Origin: CAYGDP01 sp964348665 | Lineage (GTDB): Bacteria > Verrucomicrobiota > Verrucomicrobiia > Palsa-1439 > CAYGDP01 | Direction of reading: 5' to 3' | DNA: 64,000 nt | Assembly: GCA_964348665.1 (NCBI GenBank) | Contig: CAYGDP010000001.1 | Span: 62,001 to 126,000 of the forward strand | Shown here: positions 25,161-32,325 of the stretch, one piece after another | Position numbering within the stretch: the stretch's first letter is position 1 | Layout of the letters: the number at the start of each line of letters is the position of its first letter | The notes under the pieces: generated by a model | The model's input: only the letters and a program-made list of their open reading frames with translations | The model's database searches: none | What the model was told of the DNA's origin: nothing | Position numbers and translations under genes: made by a program

Positions 25161-25564
25161 CGGACGACCGGTGGTTGGACGAATTCAGTCGGCGCGACCG
25201 GCGGCGGTGCGTGCTTCAGCAACGCCCGGCGACGCATTTTGTTGAACACATAGATGTTGAACAGGTGCATCCCGCCCAACACCAGCAACACCCGACCGAT
25301 CCGAGTGCTCAACGTCTCAAAAACTCCCGGCACATCGTTAGGTTTCGTCCCGTATTGGAGCGCGAAGAAGACGAACCCGAAGTTGATCAGGTAGAACCCG
25401 ACTACGAGCAGGTGATTGACCGAATCGGCCAGCGCTTCGTTCCCGAGGAAACTATCGACCAGAAAGATGCGCCCGTTCTTGTGCAACGTCCGCGCCACCC
25501 AGATGGTAAACGCGATGCTGATAACCAAATACAACGCATACGTCCAGACCGTTAGCTCGTTCAT
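25157..25564 (-). CDS. Small integral membrane protein of the DCC operon
   Basis: The predicted protein of 135 residues has three hydrophobic segments (ALYLVISIAFTIWVA, NHLLVVGFYLINFGFVFFA and VLLVLGGMHLFNIYVF). A proline-rich tail (HAPPPVAPTEFVQPPV) ends on the next gene's start. Its place between the regulator and the three DCC genes suggests that it supplies a membrane partner for DCC redox proteins, which is inference. Confidence 0.75.
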   Translation of the reverse strand: MNELTVWTYALYLVISIAFTIWVARTLHKNGRIFLVDSFLGNEALADSVNHLLVVGFYLINFGFVFFALQYGTKPNDVPGVFETLSTRIGRVLLVLGGMHLFNIYVFNKMRRRALLKHAPPPVAPTEFVQPPVVR

Positions 25565-25606
25565 GGCAGTGTTCCTTTCTTGGTTTCGGTTGCTGTATTC
25601 ATCGCT

Positions 25607-25765
25607 TCACTCCAGCCAGCGCACCCGCGCCAGTTTTTTGCCCATGCGTTTGAACCAGGCCGGCCAGCTCGCAATGTCGTCGCCGTACAATGCGGCGATC
25701 GGCGGGTGACGATGTCCGTTGGCGTGATGACGGCGATGTTTGGGTTTGCTGTGATTTGTTTTCAT
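25607..25765 (-). CDS. Small His/Arg-rich protein
   Basis: A 52-residue frame with a good Shine-Dalgarno (GAGGAG, 6 bases before ATG 25765). It begins MKTNHSKPKHRRHHANGHRH, a run that could bind metal, and ends with a Trp/Arg-rich segment (ASWPAWFKRMGKKL). It lies between the GbsR gene and the membrane protein in the same operon. Confidence 0.6.
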   Translation of the reverse strand: MKTNHSKPKHRRHHANGHRHPPIAALYGDDIASWPAWFKRMGKKLARVRWLE

Positions 25766-25799
25766 GGTGTCTCCTCTCTTTGTTTTGGTTTCATCATTT

Positions 25800-26306
25800 T
25801 CATCCTAATAACTTGATGAGCAACGGAAGGACCTGGCTCTTTTCCTGCCGGGCAGCTTTGCCCAGAAGCAGGTCGGCGGTCTTGACAAAATCCAACAGCG
25901 AAGCGACTTGGTTGCGGAAGGTTACAGAGCCTTTTTCTTTTTCGGCGAGGTTGAGACATTCCTGCAACGAGACGATGACCGGCTCGATCTCACGTTTCTT
26001 TCGTTCGCGGGCAATGATACAGGCCATTTTCCAGACATCCTTTTCGCAGACGAAATATTCCTTGCGATCCCCCTTCTGGAAAACGCGCCGGACGAGTCCC
26101 CAGTCCACGAGCGCGCGCAGGTTGGTATTGGCGTGTCCGCGGCTGATGTCGAGCGCCTCCATGACGTCGTCGGTGGAAATCGGGCTTTCGCTGGCCATCA
26201 AGAGGGCGTGGATCTGCGCCATAACCTTGTTGATACCCCACTGATACCCCATTTCGCCCCAAGCTTCGATGAACCGTTCTTTGGCTTGACTAGGTTGTGT
26301 TTTCAT
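25800..26306 (-). CDS. GbsR/MarR-type winged-helix regulator
   Basis: The predicted 168-residue protein starts at ATG 26306 (MKTQPSQAKERFIEAWGEMG). It has the GbsR hallmark GYQWGINKVMAQIHALLMAS, the recognition helix MEALDISRGHANTNLRALVD and the wing GLVRRVFQKGDRKEYF. This subfamily often controls osmotic or membrane-stress genes and represses itself. It heads a leftward operon of seven further genes. The promoter and a symmetrical operator are upstream. Confidence 0.88.
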   Translation of the reverse strand: MKTQPSQAKERFIEAWGEMGYQWGINKVMAQIHALLMASESPISTDDVMEALDISRGHANTNLRALVDWGLVRRVFQKGDRKEYFVCEKDVWKMACIIARERKKREIEPVIVSLQECLNLAEKEKGSVTFRNQVASLLDFVKTADLLLGKAARQEKSQVLPLLIKLLG

Positions 26307-26329
26307 AGTTTTCAGTCTTTCCTGAAACA

Positions 26330-26357
26330 ATAATAACTTCGATTTGTGATTTGTCAA
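26330..26357 (-). promoter_or_regulatory. Strong promoter of the GbsR operon
   Basis: Minus strand: perfect TTGACA, a 16-base spacer and TATTAT, 23 bases before ATG 26306. A TCACAA half-site lies in the spacer. Confidence 0.75.
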
Positions 26358-26364
26358 GGGGTGA

Positions 26365-26382
26365 TTGTGATTTTATTCACAA
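26365..26382. promoter_or_regulatory. Likely GbsR operator
   Basis: TTGTGA-N6-TCACAA, a perfect 6+6 inverted repeat just upstream of the -35 box. A further TTGTGA half-site lies between -35 and -10 (26344-26349). This suits autoregulation. Confidence 0.55.
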
Positions 26383-26398
26383 GCGGCTGGACTAGGCG

Positions 26399-26476
26399 AA
26401 ATGTTTGAAACACAGCGAGCACGGTTTAACAAGGTGGAAGAGGCCACAAGGCGACAGGAGGATTAAATGTTTGAAA
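26399..26476. other. Candidate left end of the prophage
   Basis: The 12-mer AAATGTTTGAAA occurs at 26399-26410 and again at 26465-26476. Host operon control sequences end at 26382 and the first phage gene ends at 26481, so the junction must lie here. Transposable phages of the Mu type end in 5'-TG and carry repeated transposase-binding sites, and TGTTTGAAAC at 26402 fits both. The segment contains no gene. Confidence 0.4.
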
Positions 26477-26480
26477 AGGG

Positions 26481-28007
26481 TTAGGAGGCGGCGCCGTTGG
26501 CGGAAAACGCGGTTAAGGCATCAGAAATTAGAGCGGCGACCCTTTCAGGATGCCAGTCAGGATAGAAGGCGCGAATCTTTCCTTCGAGGTCAGCGGGGGA
26601 GGTGCTGGCCAAAATCATTTGACGCACAGGCGCAAGGCTTCCGCGGAAGGCTCGCGCCAGCTCTGCCTTACCAGCGCGAGCTATTTCATCGTTCGCCTTC
26701 AAAGCTGGCGGTAAAGCTGCGCTCAAAGGCATCATTCCGGCGAACGGAATTTGTGGGACCGGAGCCTTCCTCTGAAGCGGGAACCCGACACGCTCACTCA
26801 AGGTTGGCAGAGCTTCATCGGTAGGCTCGATTCCCGCCGCTGAAATTTTTGCCAATAAATCCCCGGTCGCCGCTGCCTGTTTGGCAGACTCCGCACCCCA
26901 AACAGCCCGGGGCGCACGCCCGATACCCCCATTGATTTTTACCAGTTGATCGAAGAGCTGGTCTTTCAAAGTCTCGCCAAGCATCTTCCCATCAAACTGG
27001 CGAATATCCTCTCGCACGTTCTCCTGTCCAGTCGCGACGCCACTACCAAGTCCGGTACTTTGCGCCTCACTGGAAAGTGTTTGGCCAACGATCAACTTGG
27101 ATTTCTCCCTATTACAGATCGAGTGGAATTTCTCGAACGCCTCACCGCTTGATGCGGCCAATGCCTGCATGATCTCGATTTCGGTTTCGTTCGTTACAAC
27201 CAAGCCACCGATCCTAGTGGACAAAGCAAACGCACGCTCCAACGTCGTGCGGCTCGCATCATCGGCCGCGTCATATTTCCCCACCATGAACGGTGCGCCG
27301 TACCTTTCCAGAAACCGACCCCACCAATCGCGATCCATCGCCGACAACAGCCACCAAAACAAAATGGATCGCATCGGTCCACCCCAATTATCCGCCGTAG
27401 TGAGCAAATGCCCGCGATGGATGATGTACCGATTGGGATCCGGCTCGTGTTTCGTCGCCAGAATACGCCCCTCGGCATCCGTATCACGAATCATCATCAC
27501 GCCGGATGTGTAATCGAGAAGATCGTAAGGCACTGGCACAAGCTCGCCGATCTCATACTTCACGCCCTTCATCGTGCTGGGACGAAACACCTTCTCCAAA
27601 AGCGCCGATGGCCACAACGTCGAATCCAATAAATGAGAACATGCCTTTATCCAGCCCGACGAATTGCCCACCAAATTCGTCACCAAACTGCCCGCCTTCA
27701 CGTCATCATCGTTCTCCTTGTCATGCGGCACGATTGCCATTGGATCACCCAACACCGCAAGCTTACGCTTGGCAAATTCCCCCTGGGTGTGGGCATCACT
27801 CAAAATTACGTCTCGATACAAAGCGAACAACTGCTGCGTATCGCCCGACTCCGCAGCCCGCAAAATTCCGTGCAACCGATCCGCCGTAATCGTCGGCGCC
27901 ACCGCGCTCAGTTGGTAGCGCTGATTAAAAGTTGTCACCCGCGTCGTCGGCACCTGTGCCGCCGCGATCCGCTTCACCGATTCATTCACTTCATTATCTT
28001 CAGACAT
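26481..28007 (-). CDS. Portal protein (Mu gp29-like, DUF935)
   Basis: A 508-residue portal of the Mu family. Marks are LHGILRAAESGDTQQLFALY, LSDAHTQGEFAKRKLAVLG, HRGHLLTTADNWGGPMRS with WWLLSAMDRDWWGRFLERYG and PFMVGKYD, and the helical stem region QFDGKMLGETLKDQLFDQLV. Twelve copies would form the head vertex through which DNA passes. Its start overlaps the terminase nuclease gene by 8 bases. In Mu the portal precedes gene F. Here F lies 21 kb away on the other strand. Confidence 0.92.
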   Translation of the reverse strand: MSEDNEVNESVKRIAAAQVPTTRVTTFNQRYQLSAVAPTITADRLHGILRAAESGDTQQLFALYRDVILSDAHTQGEFAKRKLAVLGDPMAIVPHDKENDDDVKAGSLVTNLVGNSSGWIKACSHLLDSTLWPSALLEKVFRPSTMKGVKYEIGELVPVPYDLLDYTSGVMMIRDTDAEGRILATKHEPDPNRYIIHRGHLLTTADNWGGPMRSILFWWLLSAMDRDWWGRFLERYGAPFMVGKYDAADDASRTTLERAFALSTRIGGLVVTNETEIEIMQALAASSGEAFEKFHSICNREKSKLIVGQTLSSEAQSTGLGSGVATGQENVREDIRQFDGKMLGETLKDQLFDQLVKINGGIGRAPRAVWGAESAKQAAATGDLLAKISAAGIEPTDEALPTLSERVGFPLQRKAPVPQIPFAGMMPLSAALPPALKANDEIARAGKAELARAFRGSLAPVRQMILASTSPADLEGKIRAFYPDWHPERVAALISDALTAFSANGAAS

Positions 28008-28710
28008 TCAACACCTCCGATGATTCTCGATTTGCCAAAGGATTTTTTACCGACCGGCCCGCCATCTCTCCGCCGTAGCCCCCCACACGGGCAGCCCGAG
28101 CTGACACAGGGCCGCCACCACGCCGTAACGCATGGATACTCAACTTTATTGCCTCAAAACAATCCGCGTGATTCCCCATCTCATCCACGTCCGCCTCAAA
28201 CCCACCCTCCACACGCTTCACGCTCCGCAGATCATCCCGCAGCCAAGCCGCTTGCGGCAACAACACACGTCCATCATCCATCAACCCAACGAACTGATTC
28301 CCCAAAAACGTCTTCGTCTTCATCTCCTCACCCATGTACTTGACATTCTCGCTGGCGATCACCAGCTCCACCACAACCTTACCCGCCAATTTACTCCGTA
28401 GCGCAGCCGCAAAAAACCGCTCGCTCGTCGCCTCAAGACAAACTCTCCGCACGCGCTTGTTGTCGGGCAAATCCAGCGCGTACCGCAGAACCTCCTCATA
28501 GACCTCGGGCTTGTTTGTCTTGAACCGTACCACGCACCGCACTATGTAATCCCCCCCCACCAACTCCGTCACCGCGATCGCCGACGGGTTCGACTTTTCC
28601 TTCGCCGTCGTCCCGATGTCCCCGCCGATACCGATCAAGCCATTCGTCAATAGACTTTTCCAGCCAATCGGCCAAACCTCAGCAGGCGTTATGCGACGAT
28701 CCGGTTTCAT
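28000..28710 (-). CDS. Terminase large subunit, nuclease half
   Basis: The predicted protein of 236 residues corresponds to the C-terminal part of Mu gp28-type terminases. IGIGGDIGTTAKEKSNPSAI carries the first acidic residue of the RNase H-like fold, VCLEATSERF the second, and EMGNHADCFEAIKLSIHAL the closing acidic helix. No ATPase motif is present; that half is encoded at 30234-31184. It starts at ATG 28710 on the methyltransferase stop codon. Together the two halves have about the length of an intact Mu terminase. Confidence 0.85.
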   Translation of the reverse strand: MKPDRRITPAEVWPIGWKSLLTNGLIGIGGDIGTTAKEKSNPSAIAVTELVGGDYIVRCVVRFKTNKPEVYEEVLRYALDLPDNKRVRRVCLEATSERFFAAALRSKLAGKVVVELVIASENVKYMGEEMKTKTFLGNQFVGLMDDGRVLLPQAAWLRDDLRSVKRVEGGFEADVDEMGNHADCFEAIKLSIHALRRGGGPVSARAARVGGYGGEMAGRSVKNPLANRESSEVLNV

Positions 28711-29876
28711 GGATTCAACTCGCGGTACAAAGTGACAAAGGCTTTTGCGGCGACGGCCGGCACGACTCCGTTGCCAGCCAATCGCAGTTCATCCACTCGA
28801 AAGACACGCCCATGAGCCACGCCACAAAGCGCGGGTTCAAGCGTCGGGTCGTGCGTAAGGACTTTGCCCCAAGCGTCGAGATCGTTTGGCCGTGGGGGAA
28901 ATTCAGGCAAGCAACATTCAAAGGTTGTTTGTGGCGACGATGTTGTGATGGGCCTGCATTGTTGCTCGCATCTTGAACTGTCTCGGTCGGCCAAGTCACT
29001 GCATCTCTCGCCAGATACGCATTCCCCGCCTTGCTGCATGGCTTTTGACCGCTGCCCCTCATCGTTACATCGTGGGCTTGTGGCGTTGTCCACATCTTTG
29101 CCATCCGATCCAGCCCAGCTTCCATCACTCTTTTCCCACCCCGACTCCGAAAGTTTTCCGCTGCCGGTGACGGCCACATTTTCGCCGCCGTTTGTAGTCC
29201 GTCGCCCGCCTTCTCGCTGATCCCTGATCGGTTGTTGTTGCCGTTCACCGATGGCGTCGGCCACTGAATTGCTTTCCCCAGCAAAGTTGGATTCGATGGG
29301 CCATGATGATTGTGCAATCGGCCCCCCGACCCATCCGCCTTGATTGGTGTCGGCCAATTGTCCGAGGATGAAGACTCGTTTTCGCACATGGCTTGCGCCG
29401 ACTTCAGCCGCGCTGAATATGCCCCACGCGCGCCGATAACCATCCGCTTCCAAGTCCGCCAGCACTTTACGGAGGCCGTTGTTGATGTGACCCTCGACAT
29501 TCTCGAAGAAAACCCAGCGCGGTCGCATCGTTTGATAGCCACGACGGACGGCTGGCCACAAGTTTCTCTCATCACGGAAGCCGCGCCGCTTTCCCGCGCT
29601 GCTGAACGGCTGACACGGATAGCTCGCAATGAAGATGTCCACGATGCCGCGAAAATCTTCTCCTGGGAAGGTCTTACAATCCGACCAAATAGGCGCTGCG
29701 TCCAGGAATCCCTGCTCCATTTTCGCAACCATGTTCGCAACTGCATACGCTTCGATCTCACAGCCAGCGATAAGCCGCATAGTTGGCAAGACTCGTTTGA
29801 GTCCGAGATACATACCGCCGTAGCCGAAGCACCATTCAACGCAATTAAGTTGTTGGGCAGAATCCACATGGCTCAC
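28707..29876 (-). CDS. DNA (cytosine-5) methyltransferase, phage type
   Basis: The predicted protein has 389 residues. N-terminal CVEWCFGYGGMYLGLKRVLP is a motif I variant. IASYPCQPFSSAGKRRG is motif IV with the catalytic Cys, FFENVEGH is motif VI, SHVRKRVFILG is motif VIII, and LRLAGNGVVPAVAAKAF is motif X. The variable region in between contains repeated LADT/VADA words. The same DNA is open in the +1 frame and there reads as another version of the same region (see the companion entry). The likely role is protecting phage DNA from host restriction. It lies between the two terminase halves. Confidence 0.9.
   Translation of the reverse strand: MSHVDSAQQLNCVEWCFGYGGMYLGLKRVLPTMRLIAGCEIEAYAVANMVAKMEQGFLDAAPIWSDCKTFPGEDFRGIVDIFIASYPCQPFSSAGKRRGFRDERNLWPAVRRGYQTMRPRWVFFENVEGHINNGLRKVLADLEADGYRRAWGIFSAAEVGASHVRKRVFILGQLADTNQGGWVGGPIAQSSWPIESNFAGESNSVADAIGERQQQPIRDQREGGRRTTNGGENVAVTGSGKLSESGWEKSDGSWAGSDGKDVDNATSPRCNDEGQRSKAMQQGGECVSGERCSDLADRDSSRCEQQCRPITTSSPQTTFECCLPEFPPRPNDLDAWGKVLTHDPTLEPALCGVAHGRVFRVDELRLAGNGVVPAVAAKAFVTLYRELNP
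28715..29359 (-). other. +1 overlapping frame resembling the WPTP-type methyltransferase C-terminus
   Basis: Shifted by one base from the methyltransferase frame, this stretch stays open to 28715. It reads NWPTPIKADG, QWPTPSVNGN, KMWPSPAAENF, KMWTTPQAHD and TWPTET, then LNPRFVAWLMGVSFEWMN. This is the region and closing motif seen in another common group of phage cytosine methyltransferases. Each WPTP word lies on a VADA/LADT word of the annotated frame (GTGGCCGACGCC read one base later). Whether it is translated is unknown. Confidence 0.5.
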
Positions 29877-30037
29877 GCCGCCTCCTGTTTTTTCAACCCA
29901 TAGAACCGCTCGACCAAACGCCGGGCATAATCGGACAGCGGCACAAACCCGCGCTCGCTCTCGATCACTTGGCCTTGCTTGGCCAACTCGTGAAGCCGAT
30001 CCCGAATTTGATCGCGGTTCATGCTGTTAATTTTCAT
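29873..30037 (-). CDS. Small HTH-like phage protein
   Basis: A 54-residue protein (MKINSMNRDQIRDRLHELAK, then SERGFVPLSDYARRLVERFY). The helix-turn pattern suggests a small winged-helix or DNA-binding domain. ATG 30037 overlaps the upstream stop and its own stop overlaps the methyltransferase start, so translation is coupled on both sides. Confidence 0.6.
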   Translation of the reverse strand: MKINSMNRDQIRDRLHELAKQGQVIESERGFVPLSDYARRLVERFYGLKKQEAA

Positions 30038-30237
30038 AGTCTCATGCCATTGATCTCTTCTATGCACTTCTGGACTTCCTTCAGGCAACCCATCATCACA
30101 GGCGATTTCCCATGAGGTTTGATGACATATCCAACCACAAACCCATTGTCATCACGCACGAATAGCTCCCAATCAGGCAAGACGGCGAACTCAACCCGAT
30201 TTGGCTGTTGAATGTTGAGTGTTGGATTCGTTTTCAC
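30034..30237 (-). CDS. Small hypothetical protein in the terminase gap
   Basis: A 67-residue beta-rich protein (FAVLPDWELFVRDDNGFVVGY, then SPVMMGCLKEVQKCIEEI). The start is GTG 30237, overlapping the terminase ATPase stop. Its first 13 residues (KTNPTLNIQQPN) are encoded by a sequence of the host 'caac' repeat family, suggesting a repeat-made N-terminus. Confidence 0.55.
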   Translation of the reverse strand: MKTNPTLNIQQPNRVEFAVLPDWELFVRDDNGFVVGYVIKPHGKSPVMMGCLKEVQKCIEEINGMRL

Positions 30238-31184
30238 GCGACGGCGATCTCCTCGGTTACGGCATTACACATGCCTTTGTCTTTGCCGCGCTCCATCGCG
30301 AGGAAAATGCTTTGCAGCGACAGTGCCGCGACGCCGCCGCGAATAAATCGCAGCCCATAGTTTCTGTCCCATGCCGCTTTGTCGAACTCACGGGCGCGAT
30401 GTTCATCGGGGTTGAGTGCATCCCCGCTCTCGCGGTCGTAACAGAGAAGCCCCGCAGCATAGCAGTCATACACATCGGCGCGATGCACCAATATCCCCGC
30501 CTGGCTTCGGTACCAGTTGCCCTCTCGGTTCACGGGAAATTCTTCTTGAGGCGGCACTAACATTTCCCACGAATAATGCGCATCATCGGGCGGCGGCGTA
30601 GTTGCCATCCGCAGGATAAAATTGGGGTTGTTATCAATGAACGGATACACCGCCTCCAAAACATCTTGTAGTTCCGGGATGCGTCCAAATTCATCCAGAA
30701 AAATATCACCTGTCCAACCAACTGCCGTATCGGGATTCGCCGCCACAACTACGCTGCGGCTGTAGCTGGTGTGCCCGTGAAAAATTTTCGTCTCAAGTTT
30801 TTGGTGCTCGAACAGATCGCACACCGCATCAAAATCTAAACCATCCGCGTTGCTCTCAAGCTTCAACCCGCTGGCTGAAGCCGCCCCGCGATACCAGTCC
30901 AAAAGCTTCATCCACAGACGCGATTCTTTCCGCACGAACTCCACGCCAAGCCGCACGCTCGCGCTCGCGAAGATGCACTCGTGATCCGGCCGCGACATCA
31001 TCCGCCGCAAAGCGATCCCCGCCAGCGTCGTTGATTTTCCCGCCTGCCGTCGCCACAACAGACCCGCACGCCGAAGATCATCGCGCCAAAAAAAAGGCTG
31101 TTGATACGCCCGCAACGCGATCAGCGGCGCCGCCTCGATCTGCTCGGCATTTTTTTTCGTTTTCACCATCGCGACATTCCTCAA
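30234..31184 (-). CDS. Terminase large subunit, ATPase half
   Basis: The predicted protein has 316 residues. The ALRAYQQPFFWRD segment is the adenine-binding region, LLWRRQAGKSTT is the terminase-type Walker A (R..GKST), DIFLDEFGRI is Walker B and RMATTPPPDD the coupling motif. The protein stops shortly after the ATPase domain, and no nuclease acidic residues follow. The nuclease half is the separate gene at 28000-28710. The two should assemble into the motor that fills the head through the portal. Confidence 0.88.
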   Translation of the reverse strand: MRNVAMVKTKKNAEQIEAAPLIALRAYQQPFFWRDDLRRAGLLWRRQAGKSTTLAGIALRRMMSRPDHECIFASASVRLGVEFVRKESRLWMKLLDWYRGAASASGLKLESNADGLDFDAVCDLFEHQKLETKIFHGHTSYSRSVVVAANPDTAVGWTGDIFLDEFGRIPELQDVLEAVYPFIDNNPNFILRMATTPPPDDAHYSWEMLVPPQEEFPVNREGNWYRSQAGILVHRADVYDCYAAGLLCYDRESGDALNPDEHRAREFDKAAWDRNYGLRFIRGGVAALSLQSIFLAMERGKDKGMCNAVTEEIAVA

Positions 31185-31186
31185 AT

Positions 31187-31263
31187 TGGTAGCGGGAGTC
31201 GGATTTGAACCGACGATCTTTAGGTTATGGGCCTAACGAGATTCCAGGCTTCTCCATCCCGCA
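31187..31263 (-). tRNA. Initiator tRNA-Met (CAU), prophage-encoded
   Basis: A complete 77-base cloverleaf with encoded CCA. The acceptor is TGCGGGA/TCCCGCT with a U-U mismatch at 1-72. The D stem is GAGA/TCTC (A11-U24), the anticodon arm TTAGG-CCCATAA-CCTAA, the variable loop AGATC and the T arm GTCGG-TTCGAAT-CCGAC. The 1-72 mismatch, A11-U24 and near identity to E. coli tRNA-fMet over the D, variable and T arms mark it as an initiator. The 29-31/39-41 block is AGG/CCU rather than GGG/CCC, and position 33 is C instead of U. It lies between the terminase subunit genes. Confidence 0.9.
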
Positions 31264-31276
31264 AAAAAATTCGTGT

Positions 31277-31927
31277 TCATCGGCGGCCCTCCGTGGCTGG
31301 CTTTTCCCCGAACATCAGCTTGATCAAACGCTCCAGCTTGATCTCGCGGTCCGCGCCGCTCGCCACAATCTCCCGCGCCTTCTTGTCGTTAAAGAATTTT
31401 TCGAGCAACTCCGCCGTCTCGCGCTGGAACCGTGCTTCCTCGATCGCCAGCTTGCGGCTGGCCTGTTTGATTTTTTCCAAATCGCCCAAGGCACGCAGAA
31501 TCGAGGCGTACGCAGCCGGATCTTTGCGCTGAAGCTTCTTGAAGTCCGTCACCGAGAACGAACTCAGAATATCAACCAGATGCGCCGCCGCCATCGCGCT
31601 CCCCGCATCCGACGCCAGATTCGGCAACCCGCTCGACAACGCCTCACGTGAAAGCTCGATGATCCGCTCCGTCACCTCACGCTTACTCAACCAATCCTGA
31701 TAGCCGTCTTTCCGCCACTTCGATAGATTCTGGTAGCTGATCTTCTGACCGTCGAACTCCTCGCGCATCACGCGCTTTACATCCGGCTGATCGTTGAGCC
31801 ATTCGAGTATCCGGCGATCCGATTGGCCGTCGCGAATCCGGCGATTGATTTCAGACCGGGTGCTATGCGGCAGCCGCCCAATCTTACCGCGGCGCACGCG
31901 GCTCTGTAGTGCGAGTCGAGTCGTCAT
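31277..31927 (-). CDS. Small terminase subunit-like protein (Mu gp27-like, DUF3486)
   Basis: The predicted protein of 216 residues begins with RRGKIGRLPHSTRSEINRRI, the DUF3486 signature. EWLNDQPDV and ISYQNLSKWRKDGYQDWLS (an HTH-like DNA-binding segment) follow, and a long helical part runs to the end. In Mu this protein recognises DNA for packaging. It lies upstream of the ATPase half, separated by the tRNA, as gp27 precedes gp28 in Mu. Confidence 0.87.
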   Translation of the reverse strand: MTTRLALQSRVRRGKIGRLPHSTRSEINRRIRDGQSDRRILEWLNDQPDVKRVMREEFDGQKISYQNLSKWRKDGYQDWLSKREVTERIIELSREALSSGLPNLASDAGSAMAAAHLVDILSSFSVTDFKKLQRKDPAAYASILRALGDLEKIKQASRKLAIEEARFQRETAELLEKFFNDKKAREIVASGADREIKLERLIKLMFGEKPATEGRR

Positions 31928-32325
31928 CGGAATCGTTCGTTGCGAAGCTGGCGTAGTTCAGTTTCGAGTTGATCAATCTTACGGTGTAGATCCAACTCGA
32001 TTGTCTCAACCTCCTCGATCCAGGCGGGCGATACGATCTGAAGCGGCTTACCCAAAACCACCGTCTTCGCGTCCCCGCCTGAATACCGGGAAATTTCATT
32101 GAGCGCCACCGCGCGAAACCGTTCCGCCGCGGCTGCGTCGCGGAACACCAGCCGCGTACCGGCGGGCAACCCCAATCGAAACGCATTACCCGTTGCCGTT
32201 GGGAGGGCGCTTACCGTGGGGCGCGTGAAGTTCGCGCAACCGCCGCCGCAAAGCATCAGCGGCAGCATAATCGCCAGCGCGCTCAAAATCCCGAATCTGT
32301 TTTTGAAGAGCCGCATATTTTGCAT
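31924..32325 (-). CDS. Lipoprotein, possible outer-membrane spanin subunit
   Basis: The start at ATG 32325 is placed by the upstream GGAGG; ATG 32334 and 32316 are alternatives. RLFKNRFGILSALAIMLPLM then LCGGGC gives a signal peptide with a lipobox-like cysteine. The mature part ends in a helix with heptads (IELDLHRKIDQLETELRQL). The 5' third overlaps, in another frame, a small membrane/coiled-coil gene. This is the layout of Rz/Rz1-type spanin pairs, but the mature part is longer than typical Rz1 proteins. Confidence 0.6.
   Translation of the reverse strand: MQNMRLFKNRFGILSALAIMLPLMLCGGGCANFTRPTVSALPTATGNAFRLGLPAGTRLVFRDAAAAERFRAVALNEISRYSGGDAKTVVLGKPLQIVSPAWIEEVETIELDLHRKIDQLETELRQLRNERFR

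Noticed and set aside
31187..31263. Reading the tRNA as elongator Met or lysidine-modified Ile2
   Set aside because: The unpaired 1-72, A11-U24 and overall match to bacterial tRNA-fMet fit an initiator better, although the anticodon stem is not the usual GGG/CCC.
31187..31263. The tRNA as an integration site for the prophage
   Set aside because: It is internal to the phage packaging genes, and the phage has a transposase and no integrase.
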